Shown: piece after piece, positions 44,042-53,609 of the stretch
Layout of the letters: the number at the start of each line of letters is the position of its first letter
How positions within the stretch are numbered: position 1 is the stretch's first letter
Assembly (NCBI RefSeq): GCF_013370205.1
Contig: NZ_JABWGV010000002.1
Location: 186,001-250,000, forward strand
From: Qipengyuania atrilutea
GTDB lineage: Bacteria; Pseudomonadota; Alphaproteobacteria; Sphingomonadales; Sphingomonadaceae
Length of the DNA: 64,000 nucleotides
Reading direction: 5' to 3'
Program-made: the position numbers and the translations under genes
Notes under the pieces: model-generated
Seen by the model: only the letters and a program-made list of their open reading frames with translations
Told to the model about the DNA's origin: nothing
Databases searched by the model: none

Positions 44042-46732
44042 ATGTCCGGTAAAACTGACGAAAACTCCGCAATCGATGACGCGATCCGGCGCGCGAAGGC
44101 GCATTCGCCCTTTCTTTTCAAAGCGATGGAGCGCCTGCCGGAGCTTACCGAAACGTTGCGCCACAAAGGGGCAGAAACGGCCGTCAATGATGCCAAGGCG
44201 GTAGCAAGTGGTGTCGAGGACGCCGCAAAGGCGCTTCGGCAGGAGCGTCTCGCTATCGCTATGGTGCTTGGCATCGGCGACCTTGCCGGAGCCTTCGATC
44301 TGACCCGGGTGATGCGCGAATTGTCGGACTTCGCCGACCGCGCGATGCACCGGGCGCTGGAAGCGGTCGTCGCCCGGCGGGTAGAGGGGGCGGAGCCGGA
44401 CGGCATCTTCGCGCTCGCCCTGGGCAAGCTCGGCGCGCGGGAGCTCAACTACTCCTCCGACATCGACCCGATCCTAATTTACGATCCTTCATGGCTACCG
44501 AAGCGCGAGCGCGACGAGCCGGGCGAGGCGGCGCAGCGCTATGCCCGCGAATGGGTGCGGATGCTGTCGGACAACACGGCGGAAGGATATGTGGCCCGCG
44601 TCGACTTGCGTCTCAGGCCGGCGTCCGAGATCAGCCCGCTCGCCGTGCCGCTGGGCGGCGCATTGTCGCACTACGAATCGAGCGCGCTCGCATGGGAGCG
44701 GGCGGCATTCATCCGCGCGCGCTCTGCTGCGGGCGACATCGCGGCAGGCGAGGAGTTTCTGGACCAGATCGACAGCTTCGTCTGGCGGCGCACCCTCGAT
44801 TTCGGTGCGATCGACGAGATCCGCCGCCTCACGCACCGCATTCGCGAAACCTACAAGGGGCCGAGCGAACCCTCTCCTGGCTTCAACCTCAAGCAGGGGC
44901 GGGGCGGCATCCGCGAGATCGAGTTCTTCGCGCAAACGCACCAGCTCGTGCACGGCGGCCGCGATCCTTCGCTGCGCGAGTCGGGTACGCGGGCGGCGCT
45001 CGATGCGCTGGCTGCCGCGGGCCGGATTACCGGCGAGGACGCGCGGCTGCTCGGCGAAAGCTACGACAAACTGCGTACGATCGAGCACCGGCTGCAGATG
45101 GTCGCGGACCAGCAGACGCACTCGCTACCTGCGGGCGAAGCGCTCGACAATGTGGCGAAGCTGCACGGCCTCACAGACGGCGCGGCACTGCTCGCATACC
45201 TCACACCGATCTGTGCGGGCGTGGCCGAGCGGTTCGACCGGCTAATCGCCGAGGACAGCGAGCCTGCCCGCAGCGGCGAACCCCAAGTCGACAGCGCGGT
45301 TCTGGAGCGGATCAGCAACTGGGCCGATGGCCGCTACCGCGCTCTGCGGAGCGACGCGGCCTTGTCGGCGTTCGGGGCGATGCGCGGCGACCTGTTGTCC
45401 GCCCTTTCCGCCGCCCCGGATCCAGAGCGCGCCGTCACCCGCCTCGAAAGCCTGATCGAGCGGTTGCCGAGCGCGATCAACCTGTTCCGCCTGCTCGAAG
45501 CGCGCCCCGCGATGCTCGGCCAGCTGGTGCGGATCGTCAGCCTCGCGCCGCCGCTGGCCGACGAGCTGGCGCGGCGGCCCGAACTGCTCGACCCGCTAAT
45601 CGACAACAGCGCCTTTGCGCTTCCGGGACCGGTTGCGCGCCTCGCCGCCAAGATGGGCGTGGCGGATACGGATGAGGACGATTACGAAGAACGCCTCGAC
45701 TGCATCCGTGTCGTGACCGGCGAAACCCGTTTCACGCTCGGCGTGCAGCTGATCGAGGCCGCGCACGACCCGCTCGACATCGCCGCGGGCCTGTCGCGCA
45801 CTGCCGAGGCCGGACTGGAGGCGGCGCAGGCCGCGGCGACCCGGGAATTCGCCGAAACGCACGGGCGGATCGAAGGGAGCGAACTCGTCGTGCTGGCACT
45901 CGGACGGCTCGGCGGCGGCCTGCTCACCCACGCATCCGATCTCGACATCGTCTATCTGTTCAGCGGCACGCACGAGGCCGAATCGGACGGACGCCGGCCG
46001 CTCGGCGCGACGCTCTATTTCAACCGCCTCGCCCAGCGCGTGACGGCGGCACTATCGGTCCCGACCGCGGAAGGGGCGCTTTACGAGGTCGACACCCGGC
46101 TTCGCCCGCAAGGCAACCAGGGACCGATCGCGGTCAGCTTCGAAAGCTTCGCGCGCTACCAGCGCGAGGCTGCCTGGACATGGGAGCACATGGCGCTGAC
46201 CCGCGCCCGCGCCGTGACCGGGCCGGAGCATCTGCGGGAGGAGCTCGATGCGCTGGTGGCGGAGGTTCTGACCGCGCCGCGCGATGCCGCCAATCTCAAG
46301 CAGGCAGTGCTGACAATGCGCAGCGACATGGCCCAGCACAAGACGGCGGCGGGCGTGCTCGATGCGAAGCTGCTGCGCGGCGGGCTGGTCGATCTAGAAT
46401 TTCTGACGCACTACCTGCAGCTGCGCGAGCGTACCGCGCTGGAACCGGAAGTCGGCGAAGCGCTGTCGCAGCTCGGCGCGGCCGGTATTTTGAAGGCGGA
46501 GGACGCGGACGAACTGCGCGAGGCGAACGCACTCCTCAACCGGGTGCTGATCGCCGCGCGGCTGCTCGCACCGGACCTCTCCCGCCCCCACGCCTCCTCC
46601 GAAGCCGTGCTCGCCCATACCTGCGGCGCGGACGATTGGAACGCCCTCTTGGACAAGATGGGAAGTGCCCGCCATAGCGTGGCGCGTCACTGGAAAGCCG
46701 TGTTCGGCGATGAACTGGAGATAGAGACATGA
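44042..46732 (+). CDS. glnE: Glutamine synthetase adenylyltransferase/deadenylase
   Basis: A 896-aa bifunctional enzyme that adenylylates and deadenylylates glutamine synthetase in response to PII. The first nucleotidyltransferase domain has ALGKLGARELNYSSDIDPILIYD with the metal-binding DxD-like pair. The second, at about 620-720, has ALGRLGGGLLTHASDLDIVYLF. GFNLKQGRGGIREIEFFAQ and LLRGGLVDLEFLTHYLQL are family blocks. Shorter than the 946-residue E. coli enzyme, as usual in sphingomonads. The 3' end overlaps bcp by 4 nt. Confidence 0.96.
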   Translation: MSGKTDENSAIDDAIRRAKAHSPFLFKAMERLPELTETLRHKGAETAVNDAKAVASGVEDAAKALRQERLAIAMVLGIGDLAGAFDLTRVMRELSDFADRAMHRALEAVVARRVEGAEPDGIFALALGKLGARELNYSSDIDPILIYDPSWLPKRERDEPGEAAQRYAREWVRMLSDNTAEGYVARVDLRLRPASEISPLAVPLGGALSHYESSALAWERAAFIRARSAAGDIAAGEEFLDQIDSFVWRRTLDFGAIDEIRRLTHRIRETYKGPSEPSPGFNLKQGRGGIREIEFFAQTHQLVHGGRDPSLRESGTRAALDALAAAGRITGEDARLLGESYDKLRTIEHRLQMVADQQTHSLPAGEALDNVAKLHGLTDGAALLAYLTPICAGVAERFDRLIAEDSEPARSGEPQVDSAVLERISNWADGRYRALRSDAALSAFGAMRGDLLSALSAAPDPERAVTRLESLIERLPSAINLFRLLEARPAMLGQLVRIVSLAPPLADELARRPELLDPLIDNSAFALPGPVARLAAKMGVADTDEDDYEERLDCIRVVTGETRFTLGVQLIEAAHDPLDIAAGLSRTAEAGLEAAQAAATREFAETHGRIEGSELVVLALGRLGGGLLTHASDLDIVYLFSGTHEAESDGRRPLGATLYFNRLAQRVTAALSVPTAEGALYEVDTRLRPQGNQGPIAVSFESFARYQREAAWTWEHMALTRARAVTGPEHLREELDALVAEVLTAPRDAANLKQAVLTMRSDMAQHKTAAGVLDAKLLRGGLVDLEFLTHYLQLRERTALEPEVGEALSQLGAAGILKAEDADELREANALLNRVLIAARLLAPDLSRPHASSEAVLAHTCGADDWNALLDKMGSARHSVARHWKAVFGDELEIET

Positions 46733-47205
46733 CCGCAGAAAACTGGCCCGGCGAGGGTGATCCCATGCCCGACATCGCGTTGGAAACGCCAGACGGCAGC
46801 AGCGTCAGACCGGGCGATTTCGCAGGCCGCAAGGCGGTCCTCTTCTTCTACCCGAAGGACAATACGCCGGGCTGCACGACCGAGGCGAAGGACTTTTCCG
46901 CTCTGAAATCCGCGTTCGACGAGGCGGACGTGGCGCTTCTCGGCATCAGCAAGGATTCGCCGAAGAAGCACCAGAACTTCATCGCCAAGCACGACCTGAC
47001 CGTGCCGCTCGCGACCGATCCGCAGGAAGACGGGATGTCCGATGCGCTCGGTATCTGGACCCAGAAGCAGATGTACGGGAAGACCTACATGGGCATGGTC
47101 CGCACGACCTATCTCGTGGGGACGGACGGCAGGATCGAGCGCGTCTGGCGCAAAGTGAAGGTCAAGGGCCACGCCGATGAAGTGTTGGAGGCGGCGAAAG
47201 CGTAA
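46729..47205 (+). CDS. bcp: Thioredoxin-dependent peroxiredoxin Bcp, one-cysteine form
   Basis: A 158-aa AhpC/TSA-family peroxidase that removes hydrogen peroxide and lipid hydroperoxides. The peroxidatic Cys49 lies in NTPGCTTEAKDF. The usual resolving Cys of Bcp (CxxxxC, five residues on) is Lys54 here, and the whole protein has no other Cys, so it must work as a 1-Cys peroxiredoxin. VLLGISKDSPKKHQNF and TTYLVGTDG are typical. Coupled to glnE by an ATGA overlap. Confidence 0.95.
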   Translation: MTAENWPGEGDPMPDIALETPDGSSVRPGDFAGRKAVLFFYPKDNTPGCTTEAKDFSALKSAFDEADVALLGISKDSPKKHQNFIAKHDLTVPLATDPQEDGMSDALGIWTQKQMYGKTYMGMVRTTYLVGTDGRIERVWRKVKVKGHADEVLEAAKA

Positions 47206-47207
47206 GC

Positions 47208-47924
47208 ATGACGCCCGGCGTCTTCGAGAGGGTTCGCGATGCGCTGCTCACGCCGCGGCCACAGGCAAAGGTCTTCGGGGCGCGGCAGGTGGCGCGCGAC
47301 TGGCGGCTGGGGCGGCTATCCTTTGCGCCCGCGTGCGCCATGCCGGACAAGCCCGCGTGGCCGGATGAGCCGGAACTGCTTGCGCCGACGCAGATGCCGC
47401 GGCGCGGGCGTGGGTCGGAGCACGGTCGGCTCGCTCACTGGCATGCGCTGGCGCATATCGAGTTCGTCGCCATGGACCTCGCGCTCGACATGGCCGGGCG
47501 TTTCGGCGCCGAGATGGGCAAGGAGTTCGTCGGCGACTGGCTGTCCGTCGCTGCGGACGAAGCGATGCATTTTGCGCTCCTGTCGCGCAAGCTGGAACGG
47601 CTCGGCAGCTGTTACGGCGCGCTACCCGCACACGGCAATCTATGGGAGGCGGCAGCCGATACCGCTCACGATGTCGCGGCGCGGCTGGCGATCGTTCCGA
47701 TGGTGCTGGAGGCGCGCGGGCTCGACGTAACGCCCGGCATGATCGAGAAGGTGCGGCGCAGCGGCGATGAAAACGGCGCCAGAATTCTCAGCCGCATCCT
47801 TGACGACGAAATTAGGCACGTCGGTTTCGGAACCAAGCATTTTCTTAAAATCGCGTCGAATCGCGAGATTCCGCCAAAAACACTGTGCAGGAACTGGTGC
47901 GGAAACATTTTGCAGGACAATTGA
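47208..47924 (+). CDS. DUF455 ferritin-like protein
   Basis: A 238-aa ferritin-like protein of DUF455. Helices carry candidate metal ligands in ALAHIEFVAMDLALD, DEAMHFALLSRKLERLGS and DDEIRHVGFGTKHF, i.e. Glu and ExxH pairs like diiron carboxylate proteins. In other genomes such proteins sit near redox or tRNA-modification genes; the reaction is not established. It starts 3 nt after bcp, probably in the same operon. Confidence 0.9.
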   Translation: MTPGVFERVRDALLTPRPQAKVFGARQVARDWRLGRLSFAPACAMPDKPAWPDEPELLAPTQMPRRGRGSEHGRLAHWHALAHIEFVAMDLALDMAGRFGAEMGKEFVGDWLSVAADEAMHFALLSRKLERLGSCYGALPAHGNLWEAAADTAHDVAARLAIVPMVLEARGLDVTPGMIEKVRRSGDENGARILSRILDDEIRHVGFGTKHFLKIASNREIPPKTLCRNWCGNILQDN

Positions 47925-48140
47925 GAGGTCCGTTCAACGACTCGGCGCGTCTTGCAGCCGGTTTGTCGCGAGAGTTCTATATCCCGCTTGCTCTCGTTAA
48001 CGATTGACCCGTAGCCATACCAATACGCAATCGGGGATCAGGTTCCCGGTAAGATGAAATTAAGAATGAAGGGGCAGACCTACTGCCACTTCACGCTTCG
48101 GGATCGAAACCGGCGGACGCCGGAAAGGGACGGGTCGAAT

Positions 48141-48818
48141 ATGAACATCAAGCGCATCTTCGCCAGACTAGTCGCCGTGCCGTTCGCAGCCGCTGCCATC
48201 GCAGCCGCTCCGGCACACGCTGAAGACATTCCGGTCGAGAAGGTCGCGGGGCAGGGCAGCTCCGCTCTCGTGATCGGCGACGAAGACGCGGAATATCGCC
48301 AGCTGTTCGCGCAGTGGCGGACCGAGGAAAAGACGCGTTCCGGCCAGCCGATGCTGCCGCAGGTTGCCGTTCCTTCGGGCATGCCGCTTTCCGACGCGCA
48401 TCTGACCAGCGATTACGGCATGCGCACGCACCCGGTTCTGGGTGGACGCCGCAGCCACAAGGGCGTCGATCTGGCAGCCGCGACCGGCACGCCGGTCTAC
48501 GCGACGGCAGACGGCCGCGTCGAAATGGCGCAGCATTATTCCAGCTACGGCAACTACGTTCAGATCGGCCACGGCGCTCAGCTCGAAACGCGCTTCGCGC
48601 ATCTTTCGCGCATCGCGGTCACCGAAGGGCAGCGCGTCCGCAAGGGCGAACTGATCGGCTATGTCGGCTCGACCGGTCGTTCCACCGGTCCGCACCTTCA
48701 CTACGAAGTGCGCGTCGGCGGCGAAGCGGTCAATCCGATCCCCTATATGGCGCAGAGCCAGGCACAGCAGGATTTCGCCCTCGAAACGGGGCATGGCGGG
48801 CGGGGCGGCCCGGAGTAA
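48141..48818 (+). CDS. Exported M23 (LytM-type) peptidase
   Basis: A 225-aa secreted endopeptidase. A signal peptide (about 1-27) ends AAPAHA. The LytM domain is intact: TSDYGMRTHPVLGGRRSHKG with the first zinc His, GVDLAAATGTPVYA with Asp, and GPHLHYEVR with the second HxH. It cleaves peptidoglycan cross-bridges or activates amidases. ATG 48141 follows GGGACGGGTC. The 216 nt before it, after DUF455, hold no gene I recognise. A strong terminator pair follows. Confidence 0.93.
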   Translation: MNIKRIFARLVAVPFAAAAIAAAPAHAEDIPVEKVAGQGSSALVIGDEDAEYRQLFAQWRTEEKTRSGQPMLPQVAVPSGMPLSDAHLTSDYGMRTHPVLGGRRSHKGVDLAAATGTPVYATADGRVEMAQHYSSYGNYVQIGHGAQLETRFAHLSRIAVTEGQRVRKGELIGYVGSTGRSTGPHLHYEVRVGGEAVNPIPYMAQSQAQQDFALETGHGGRGGPE

Positions 48819-48851
48819 GTTTCTCAGTTCGCCCATGAGCGTGGGAGAGGG

Positions 48852-48915
48852 GCCGGTCTTCTGGACCGGCGCGCTAAAAGGGGCGGGAGGGTTCGTAACC
48901 TCCCGCCCCTTCTTT
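48852..48915 (+). terminator. Tandem terminator hairpins after the M23 gene
   Basis: First GCCGGTC (48852-48858) with GACCGGC (48864-48870), loop of 5. Second GGGGCGGGAGG (48880-48890) with CCTCCCGCCCC (48899-48909), an 11-bp stem, followed by TTCTTT. The second is a classical Rho-independent terminator. Confidence 0.92.
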
Positions 48916-49028
48916 ATGTGCGGAGCATGGCCGCCTCGCGATTGCCTCTTGCCCGCTCGGCGCGTGGTCTTAGGATAGGTAGCAAATAAGGACCGAAACG
49001 GTCGTGCCTACCGGGAGAGACGAGAGCC

Positions 49029-50594
49029 ATGCATCCGATTATCCACGCGCAGACCCGCGCCGACCATCCTGCCGTCATCATGGCGGAATCGGGGGAGACC
49101 CTGAGCTACGGCGCGATGGAGGAACTCGCCAACCGCATCGCGCACCTGCTGCGCGAGCGGGGCCTGAAGCCTGGCGATGCCTTCGGCCTCTTCCTCGAAA
49201 ACCGGATCGAGTATTTGCCCATCCTGTGGGCGTCGCAGCGGATCGGAACCGTTCTCGTTCCGATCTCCACTCATCTCACCGCGGACGAGACGGACTACAT
49301 CCTCGGCGACAGCGACGCGAAGCTGCTCATCACCAGTATTCGGTTCGAGGACATGACCGACGTGTTGCGCGACTTGCGATCCGACCTCGTCATGCTCGTC
49401 TTCGGCGGGGAGGGCGAGGAGGATGCTGCCGCCGCGATTGCTCGGCAAAGCGCCGAGCCGCCGCAGGACCAGACTGCCGGATATGAAATGCTCTATTCCT
49501 CCGGCACGACCGGACGCCCCAAGGGCATCAAGCCGACCGTCCCCGATCCCGATCCGCAGGCCGGACCGAGCCCGCTCACCATGCTTCTCGCGGGGCTATT
49601 CGGCTTTCCGAGCGACGGCAGCTGCGTCTACCTTTCCCCCGGTCCGCTCTATCACGCCGCGCCGCTGCGCTGGTGCGGCAGCGTCCACCGGCTCGGCGGG
49701 ACGGTCGTCGTGATGGAAAAGTTCGACGCGGAGGGTGCTCTGTCCGCCATCCAGCAATACCGGGTCAATTCGAGCCAGTGGGTGCCGACCCATTTCGTGC
49801 GGATGCTCGGACTGTCCGAAGAGGTCCGCGCCCGCTACGATCTTTCCTCCCACGCCCGCGCCGTGCACGCCGCCGCGCCCTGTCCCGATCCGGTGAAGCG
49901 CGCCATGATCGACTGGTGGGGGCCGATCGTACTCGAATATTACGCGGGTAGCGAAGGCAACGGGCTCACCTTCGTGAACAGCGAGGACTGGCTCGCGCAC
50001 CCAGGCACGGTAGGAAAGCCGGTCTACGGAGAGCTGCACATCTGCGGCGAGGACGGCGAGGAACTGCCGCGCGGCGAAACGGGCCTCGTCTACTGGAACG
50101 CGCCGCTGCCGTTCGAATACCACCGCGACGCCGCCAAGACCGCGTCGGTCACGAACCCGCACGGCTGGACGACGCTAGGCGACATCGGGCGACTGGACGC
50201 GGACGGCTTCCTCTACCTCACCGACCGCAAGAGCCACATGATCATCTCGGGCGGGGTGAACATCTACCCGCAGGAGATCGAGAACCTGCTCGTCACCCAT
50301 CCCTCGGTGCTCGACGCGGCGGTGATCGGCGCGCCCGATGCGGAGATGGGCGAGCGAGTCGTGGCTATTGTGCAGCCGGCCGAGATGGAGCGCGCGGGCG
50401 AGGCGCTGGTCCGCGAACTCACCGCTTTCCTCGAAGCGAAGCTGGCCCGCATGAAGGTGCCGCGCCAAATCGACTTTCGGGCCGAGCTGCCGCGCGAGGC
50501 CAACGGCAAGCTCTACAAACGCAAGCTGCGCGAGGAGTATGCGGAAGGCGACGGAGCGGCAGCGAGCGGCCGGGACGAGAAGAGCCCCGCTTAA
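49029..50594 (+). CDS. Acyl-CoA synthetase (AMP-binding enzyme)
   Basis: A 521-aa ANL-superfamily enzyme. P-loop YSSGTTGRPKGIK (A3 motif). Others are EYYAGSEGNG (A5), GDIGRLDADGFLYLTDRKSHMI (A7-A8, in parts) and GGVNIYPQEIEN, with the catalytic Lys in PREANGKLYKRKLR. It adenylates a carboxylate and forms the CoA thioester; no chain length can be read. Start ATG 49029 is preceded by CGGGAGAGACGAGAGCC. It is alone between terminators, i.e. a single-gene transcript. Confidence 0.93.
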   Translation: MHPIIHAQTRADHPAVIMAESGETLSYGAMEELANRIAHLLRERGLKPGDAFGLFLENRIEYLPILWASQRIGTVLVPISTHLTADETDYILGDSDAKLLITSIRFEDMTDVLRDLRSDLVMLVFGGEGEEDAAAAIARQSAEPPQDQTAGYEMLYSSGTTGRPKGIKPTVPDPDPQAGPSPLTMLLAGLFGFPSDGSCVYLSPGPLYHAAPLRWCGSVHRLGGTVVVMEKFDAEGALSAIQQYRVNSSQWVPTHFVRMLGLSEEVRARYDLSSHARAVHAAAPCPDPVKRAMIDWWGPIVLEYYAGSEGNGLTFVNSEDWLAHPGTVGKPVYGELHICGEDGEELPRGETGLVYWNAPLPFEYHRDAAKTASVTNPHGWTTLGDIGRLDADGFLYLTDRKSHMIISGGVNIYPQEIENLLVTHPSVLDAAVIGAPDAEMGERVVAIVQPAEMERAGEALVRELTAFLEAKLARMKVPRQIDFRAELPREANGKLYKRKLREEYAEGDGAAASGRDEKSPA

Positions 50595-50618
50595 TAGTCC
50601 GCGTAAGAAGCCTTCTAG

Positions 50619-50640
50619 CCCCTCCCGTCCGCGGGAGGGG
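50619..50640. terminator. Stem-loop between converging genes
   Basis: CCCCTCCCG (50619-50627) pairs with CGGGAGGGG (50632-50640) around TCCG, a perfect 9-bp stem, between the stop codons of the acyl-CoA synthetase (50594) and galU (50649). No T-run on either side, so termination strength is unclear. Confidence 0.6.
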
Positions 50641-50648
50641 TGCAAGGG

Positions 50649-51521
50649 CTAACCCAGCAGACGCTCCGCGATCGCGCGGACTTCCTTGCCCATGTCGTCG
50701 CGTTCAAGCGCCAGAGCCAGCGTCGCTTCGACGAAGCCGGTCTTGCTGCCGCAGTCGTAGCGGTTGCCTTCGAAGGTCACCGCGTGAAACGGCTGGGTGC
50801 CGATCATCTTGGCCATGGCGTCGGTCAGCTGAATCTCTCCGCCTGCGCCCTTGCCCTGATCTTTCAGCACACCCATCACTTCGCTTTGCAGGATGTAGCG
50901 GCCCGAGACGATCTTGTTCGACGGCGCTTCTTCAACCGGCGGCTTCTCGACCAGTCCCTTGACCTCGGTCAGGTTGCCGCGTGCTTCACCGGGATCGATG
51001 ACGCCGTAGGAGGAGACGTCCTCGTGCGGCACTTCGAGCACGCTGATTAGGTTGCCGCCGACTTCGTTATAGGCCTCGACCATCTGTTTCATGCAGCCCG
51101 GCTCGCCCACCATCAGCTCGTCCGGCAGCAGGATGGCGAAGGGATCGTCGCCAACGATGGCGCGCGCGCACCAGATCGCATGACCCAGACCAAGCGGAAC
51201 CTGCTGGCGCACGGTGATGATGTCGCCCGGCGTGGCGCGGGTGGGGTCTAGGATGGAGAGGTCCTTGCCGCGCTCCGACATGGTCGCTTCGAGTTCGTAG
51301 GCGATGTCGAAATGCTCGACGATCGCGGTCTTGCCGCGCCCGGTGACGAAGACGATCTGCTCGATCCCCGCCTCGCGCGCCTCGTCCACCGCGTACTGGA
51401 TCAGCGGGCGGTCGACAACGGGAAGAAGCTCCTTCGGAACCGCCTTGGTGGCGGGAAGGAAACGTGTGCCGAGCCCGGCTACGGGAAAGACGGCGGTCTT
51501 GATCGGTTTGTGTTTGCTCAT
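50649..51521 (-). CDS. galU: UTP-glucose-1-phosphate uridylyltransferase
   Basis: A 290-aa enzyme making UDP-glucose from UTP and glucose-1-phosphate for envelope glycans. Signature sequences: VFPVAGLGTRFLPATKAVPK, ELLPVVDRPLIQYAVDEA, FVTGRGKTAIVEHFD, QQVPLGLGHAIWCA and GLVEKPP. Start ATG 51521 (MSKHKPIK) is the only one with the family N-terminus; upstream residues in the same frame are non-coding. Divergent from murA across 108 nt. Confidence 0.97.
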   Translation of the reverse strand: MSKHKPIKTAVFPVAGLGTRFLPATKAVPKELLPVVDRPLIQYAVDEAREAGIEQIVFVTGRGKTAIVEHFDIAYELEATMSERGKDLSILDPTRATPGDIITVRQQVPLGLGHAIWCARAIVGDDPFAILLPDELMVGEPGCMKQMVEAYNEVGGNLISVLEVPHEDVSSYGVIDPGEARGNLTEVKGLVEKPPVEEAPSNKIVSGRYILQSEVMGVLKDQGKGAGGEIQLTDAMAKMIGTQPFHAVTFEGNRYDCGSKTGFVEATLALALERDDMGKEVRAIAERLLG

Positions 51522-51629
51522 GGGAGCGAGGCTCTGCGTCTTTGGAATGCCTTCGTCAACCGCGCTTCGACCGATCCGTCCCAGAGTGCGACTTGAGATT
51601 GGCGGCGATCCGGCTAAACCGCACTTCCT

Positions 51630-52913
51630 ATGGACAAACTCATCATTCGGGGCGGTAACCGCCTGTCGGGCAGCCTGCCCATTTCGGGCGCGAAGAATTC
51701 CGCGCTGACGCTGATTCCCTGCGCCCTGCTGACGGACGAGCCGGTGACGCTTCGGAACCTGCCGCGCCTCGCGGATATCGACGGGTTCCAGCATCTGATG
51801 ACGCAGTTCGGGGTCAGCCACTCGATCGCCGGCAGCCGGCCGGAGGATTTCGGTCGCGTGGTGACCATGGAAACGACGCGCATCACCTCGAGCACCGCGC
51901 CCTACGATCTGGTGCGCAAGATGCGTGCCTCGATTCTCGTGCTCGGCCCGCTGCTGGCGCGGGCGGGCGAGGCGACGGTATCGCTGCCCGGCGGCTGCGC
52001 CATCGGCAACCGGCCGATCGACCTCCACCTGAAGGCACTGGAAGCGATCGGCGCGCGGATCGAGCTTGCGCAGGGTTATGTGAAGGCAATCGCGCCCGAC
52101 GGCGGCCTTACGGGCGGACGGTTCGACTTCCCGGTGGTCTCGGTCGGCGCGACGGAGAACGTCATCATGGCGGCGGTCACGGCGAACGGGACGACCGAGC
52201 TTACGAATGCCGCACGCGAGCCGGAGATCGTGGACCTGTGCAACCTGCTCGCCGCGATGGGAGCGGAAATCGAGGGGATCGGCGACAGCGATCTCACCAT
52301 CCACGGCGTCAAGCGGCTTCACGGCGCATCCTACAAGGTCATGCCCGACCGGATCGAGGCGGGCTCCTATGCCTGCGCCGCCGCGATCACCGGCGGCGAA
52401 GTGCGGCTCGAAGGCGCGCGGGCGGGCGATATGGGCGCGACTATTAATGCGCTTCGGAACATCGGAGTCACGGTGGAGCACGACGCCAAGGGCGTCGACA
52501 TCGCGGCAAACGGGGCGCTCAAGGCCGTGAACCTTTCCACCGCGCCTTACCCCGGTCTCGCCACCGACATGCAGGCGCAGTTGATGAGCCTGCTATGCAA
52601 GGCGGAGGGGACCAGCATCCTGAAAGAAACGATCTTCGAGAACCGTTACATGCACGTGCCCGAACTGGCGCGCATGGGCGCGGAGATCGAGACTGAGGGG
52701 CGCACCGCGATCGTCAAGGGCGTCGAGCAGCTGACCGGGGCCGAAGTCATGGCGACGGACCTGCGCGCATCGATGAGCTTGGTCATCGCTGCACTGGCCG
52801 CGGCAGGAGAAACGCAAGTGCGCCGCATCTACCACCTCGACCGCGGCTATGAGCGGCTCGAAGAGAAGCTGAAACTGGTCGGCGCGGACATCGAACGGGT
52901 CGGCGACGATTGA
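51630..52913 (+). CDS. murA: UDP-N-acetylglucosamine 1-carboxyvinyltransferase
   Basis: A 427-aa enzyme that adds enolpyruvate to UDP-GlcNAc, the first committed step of peptidoglycan synthesis. KNSALTL with the active Lys is at about 22-28. The loop Cys of the fosfomycin target is present in [35 protein letters not shown] and [16 protein letters not shown] are family blocks. Start ATG 51630 (MDKLIIRGG). Divergent from galU. Confidence 0.97.
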   Translation: MDKLIIRGGNRLSGSLPISGAKNSALTLIPCALLTDEPVTLRNLPRLADIDGFQHLMTQFGVSHSIAGSRPEDFGRVVTMETTRITSSTAPYDLVRKMRASILVLGPLLARAGEATVSLPGGCAIGNRPIDLHLKALEAIGARIELAQGYVKAIAPDGGLTGGRFDFPVVSVGATENVIMAAVTANGTTELTNAAREPEIVDLCNLLAAMGAEIEGIGDSDLTIHGVKRLHGASYKVMPDRIEAGSYACAAAITGGEVRLEGARAGDMGATINALRNIGVTVEHDAKGVDIAANGALKAVNLSTAPYPGLATDMQAQLMSLLCKAEGTSILKETIFENRYMHVPELARMGAEIETEGRTAIVKGVEQLTGAEVMATDLRASMSLVIAALAAAGETQVRRIYHLDRGYERLEEKLKLVGADIERVGDD

Positions 52914-52977
52914 AGCGCTTTCGCCGGACCTTTCCGCCGCCTGCGTCGTTTAGCGGGCATAGGAAAGGAATTTTATT

Positions 52978-53205
52978 ATGGGTCTTCTGAAAATGGCAAC
53001 CTTGGGCGCGCTGGGATATGCGGGCTACAAGTATTACGAGAACAGCAAGCGCGACGAGAACGGCGTGGCTTTCGCGAAGGGTGAAGCCGACGGACAGTTC
53101 CGTAACGCCGGCGCGGCATCGACCGCATCGCACGATACGATGAGCACCACCGATGAGGCGCTCGACGAAACGTACCCGGCGAGCGACGCGACCGCGAAAT
53201 ACTGA
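52978..53205 (+). CDS. Small protein with N-terminal hydrophobic helix, 75 aa
   Basis: Begins MGLLKMATLGALGYAGYKYY (hydrophobic segment followed by a charged patch, YYENSKRDE), then an acidic Ser/Thr-rich tail with DEALDETYPASDAT. The E/D-x-(F/Y)PASD ending is shared with many small alphaproteobacterial proteins of unknown function. AGGAAAGGAA is a good ribosome-binding site. Sits after murA and before a terminator. No function known to me. Confidence 0.8.
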   Translation: MGLLKMATLGALGYAGYKYYENSKRDENGVAFAKGEADGQFRNAGAASTASHDTMSTTDEALDETYPASDATAKY

Positions 53206-53228
53206 CCTGAGTTCAAGTCACAAGTAAG

Positions 53229-53256
53229 GGGCGGCGGGAGCAATCCTGCCGCCCTT
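53229..53256. terminator. Terminator after the 75-aa gene
   Basis: GGGCGGCGGG (53229-53238) with CCTGCCGCCC (53245-53254), with one G-T wobble, loop AGCAAT, followed by TTATC. A moderate Rho-independent terminator that also lies 8 nt beyond the stop codon of the convergent ribbon-helix-helix gene. Confidence 0.75.
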
Positions 53257-53264
53257 ATCGTATG

Positions 53265-53516
53265 CTAGGTTCGGTCAACCGCGTTACTGACCAGCCAGAT
53301 CCGGATCGCGCTGGCGAGGCCGGGCGGAGTGTCGGCCTTGATCCGCTCTGCATCGATTTCGGTGACCAATGCGGCGATCGGCATATCGCGCGTCGCCGCC
53401 GCTTCCTTCAGCATCGTCCAGAACAGCGGCTCCAGGCTGATGCTGGTCTTGTGCCCGGCAATCGCGACCGAGCGCTTTACCGGCGGGTGATAGGGCGGGG
53501 TCATGCGGCGCGTCAT
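53265..53516 (-). CDS. Ribbon-helix-helix domain protein, 83 aa
   Basis: A small protein with the RHH_4 family pattern: KRSVAIAGHKTSISLEPLFW begins the ribbon and first helix, followed by LKEAAATRDMPIAALVTEID and a C-terminal LASAIRIWL. It could be a small DNA-binding regulator. Start ATG 53516 (MTRRMTPPYHPP); a second ATG at 53504 is possible. It is divergent from the LuxR-HTH gene with 93 nt between starts. Confidence 0.82.
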   Translation of the reverse strand: MTRRMTPPYHPPVKRSVAIAGHKTSISLEPLFWTMLKEAAATRDMPIAALVTEIDAERIKADTPPGLASAIRIWLVSNAVDRT

Positions 53517-53609
53517 AGCGCATCGCGGTGGCGATACGAATTTTTTGGGGTGGTGAGCTTCGCCCGCGCTATCTAGCCGGATGCACCAATGACGGAGCGC
53601 GGCTGCACG

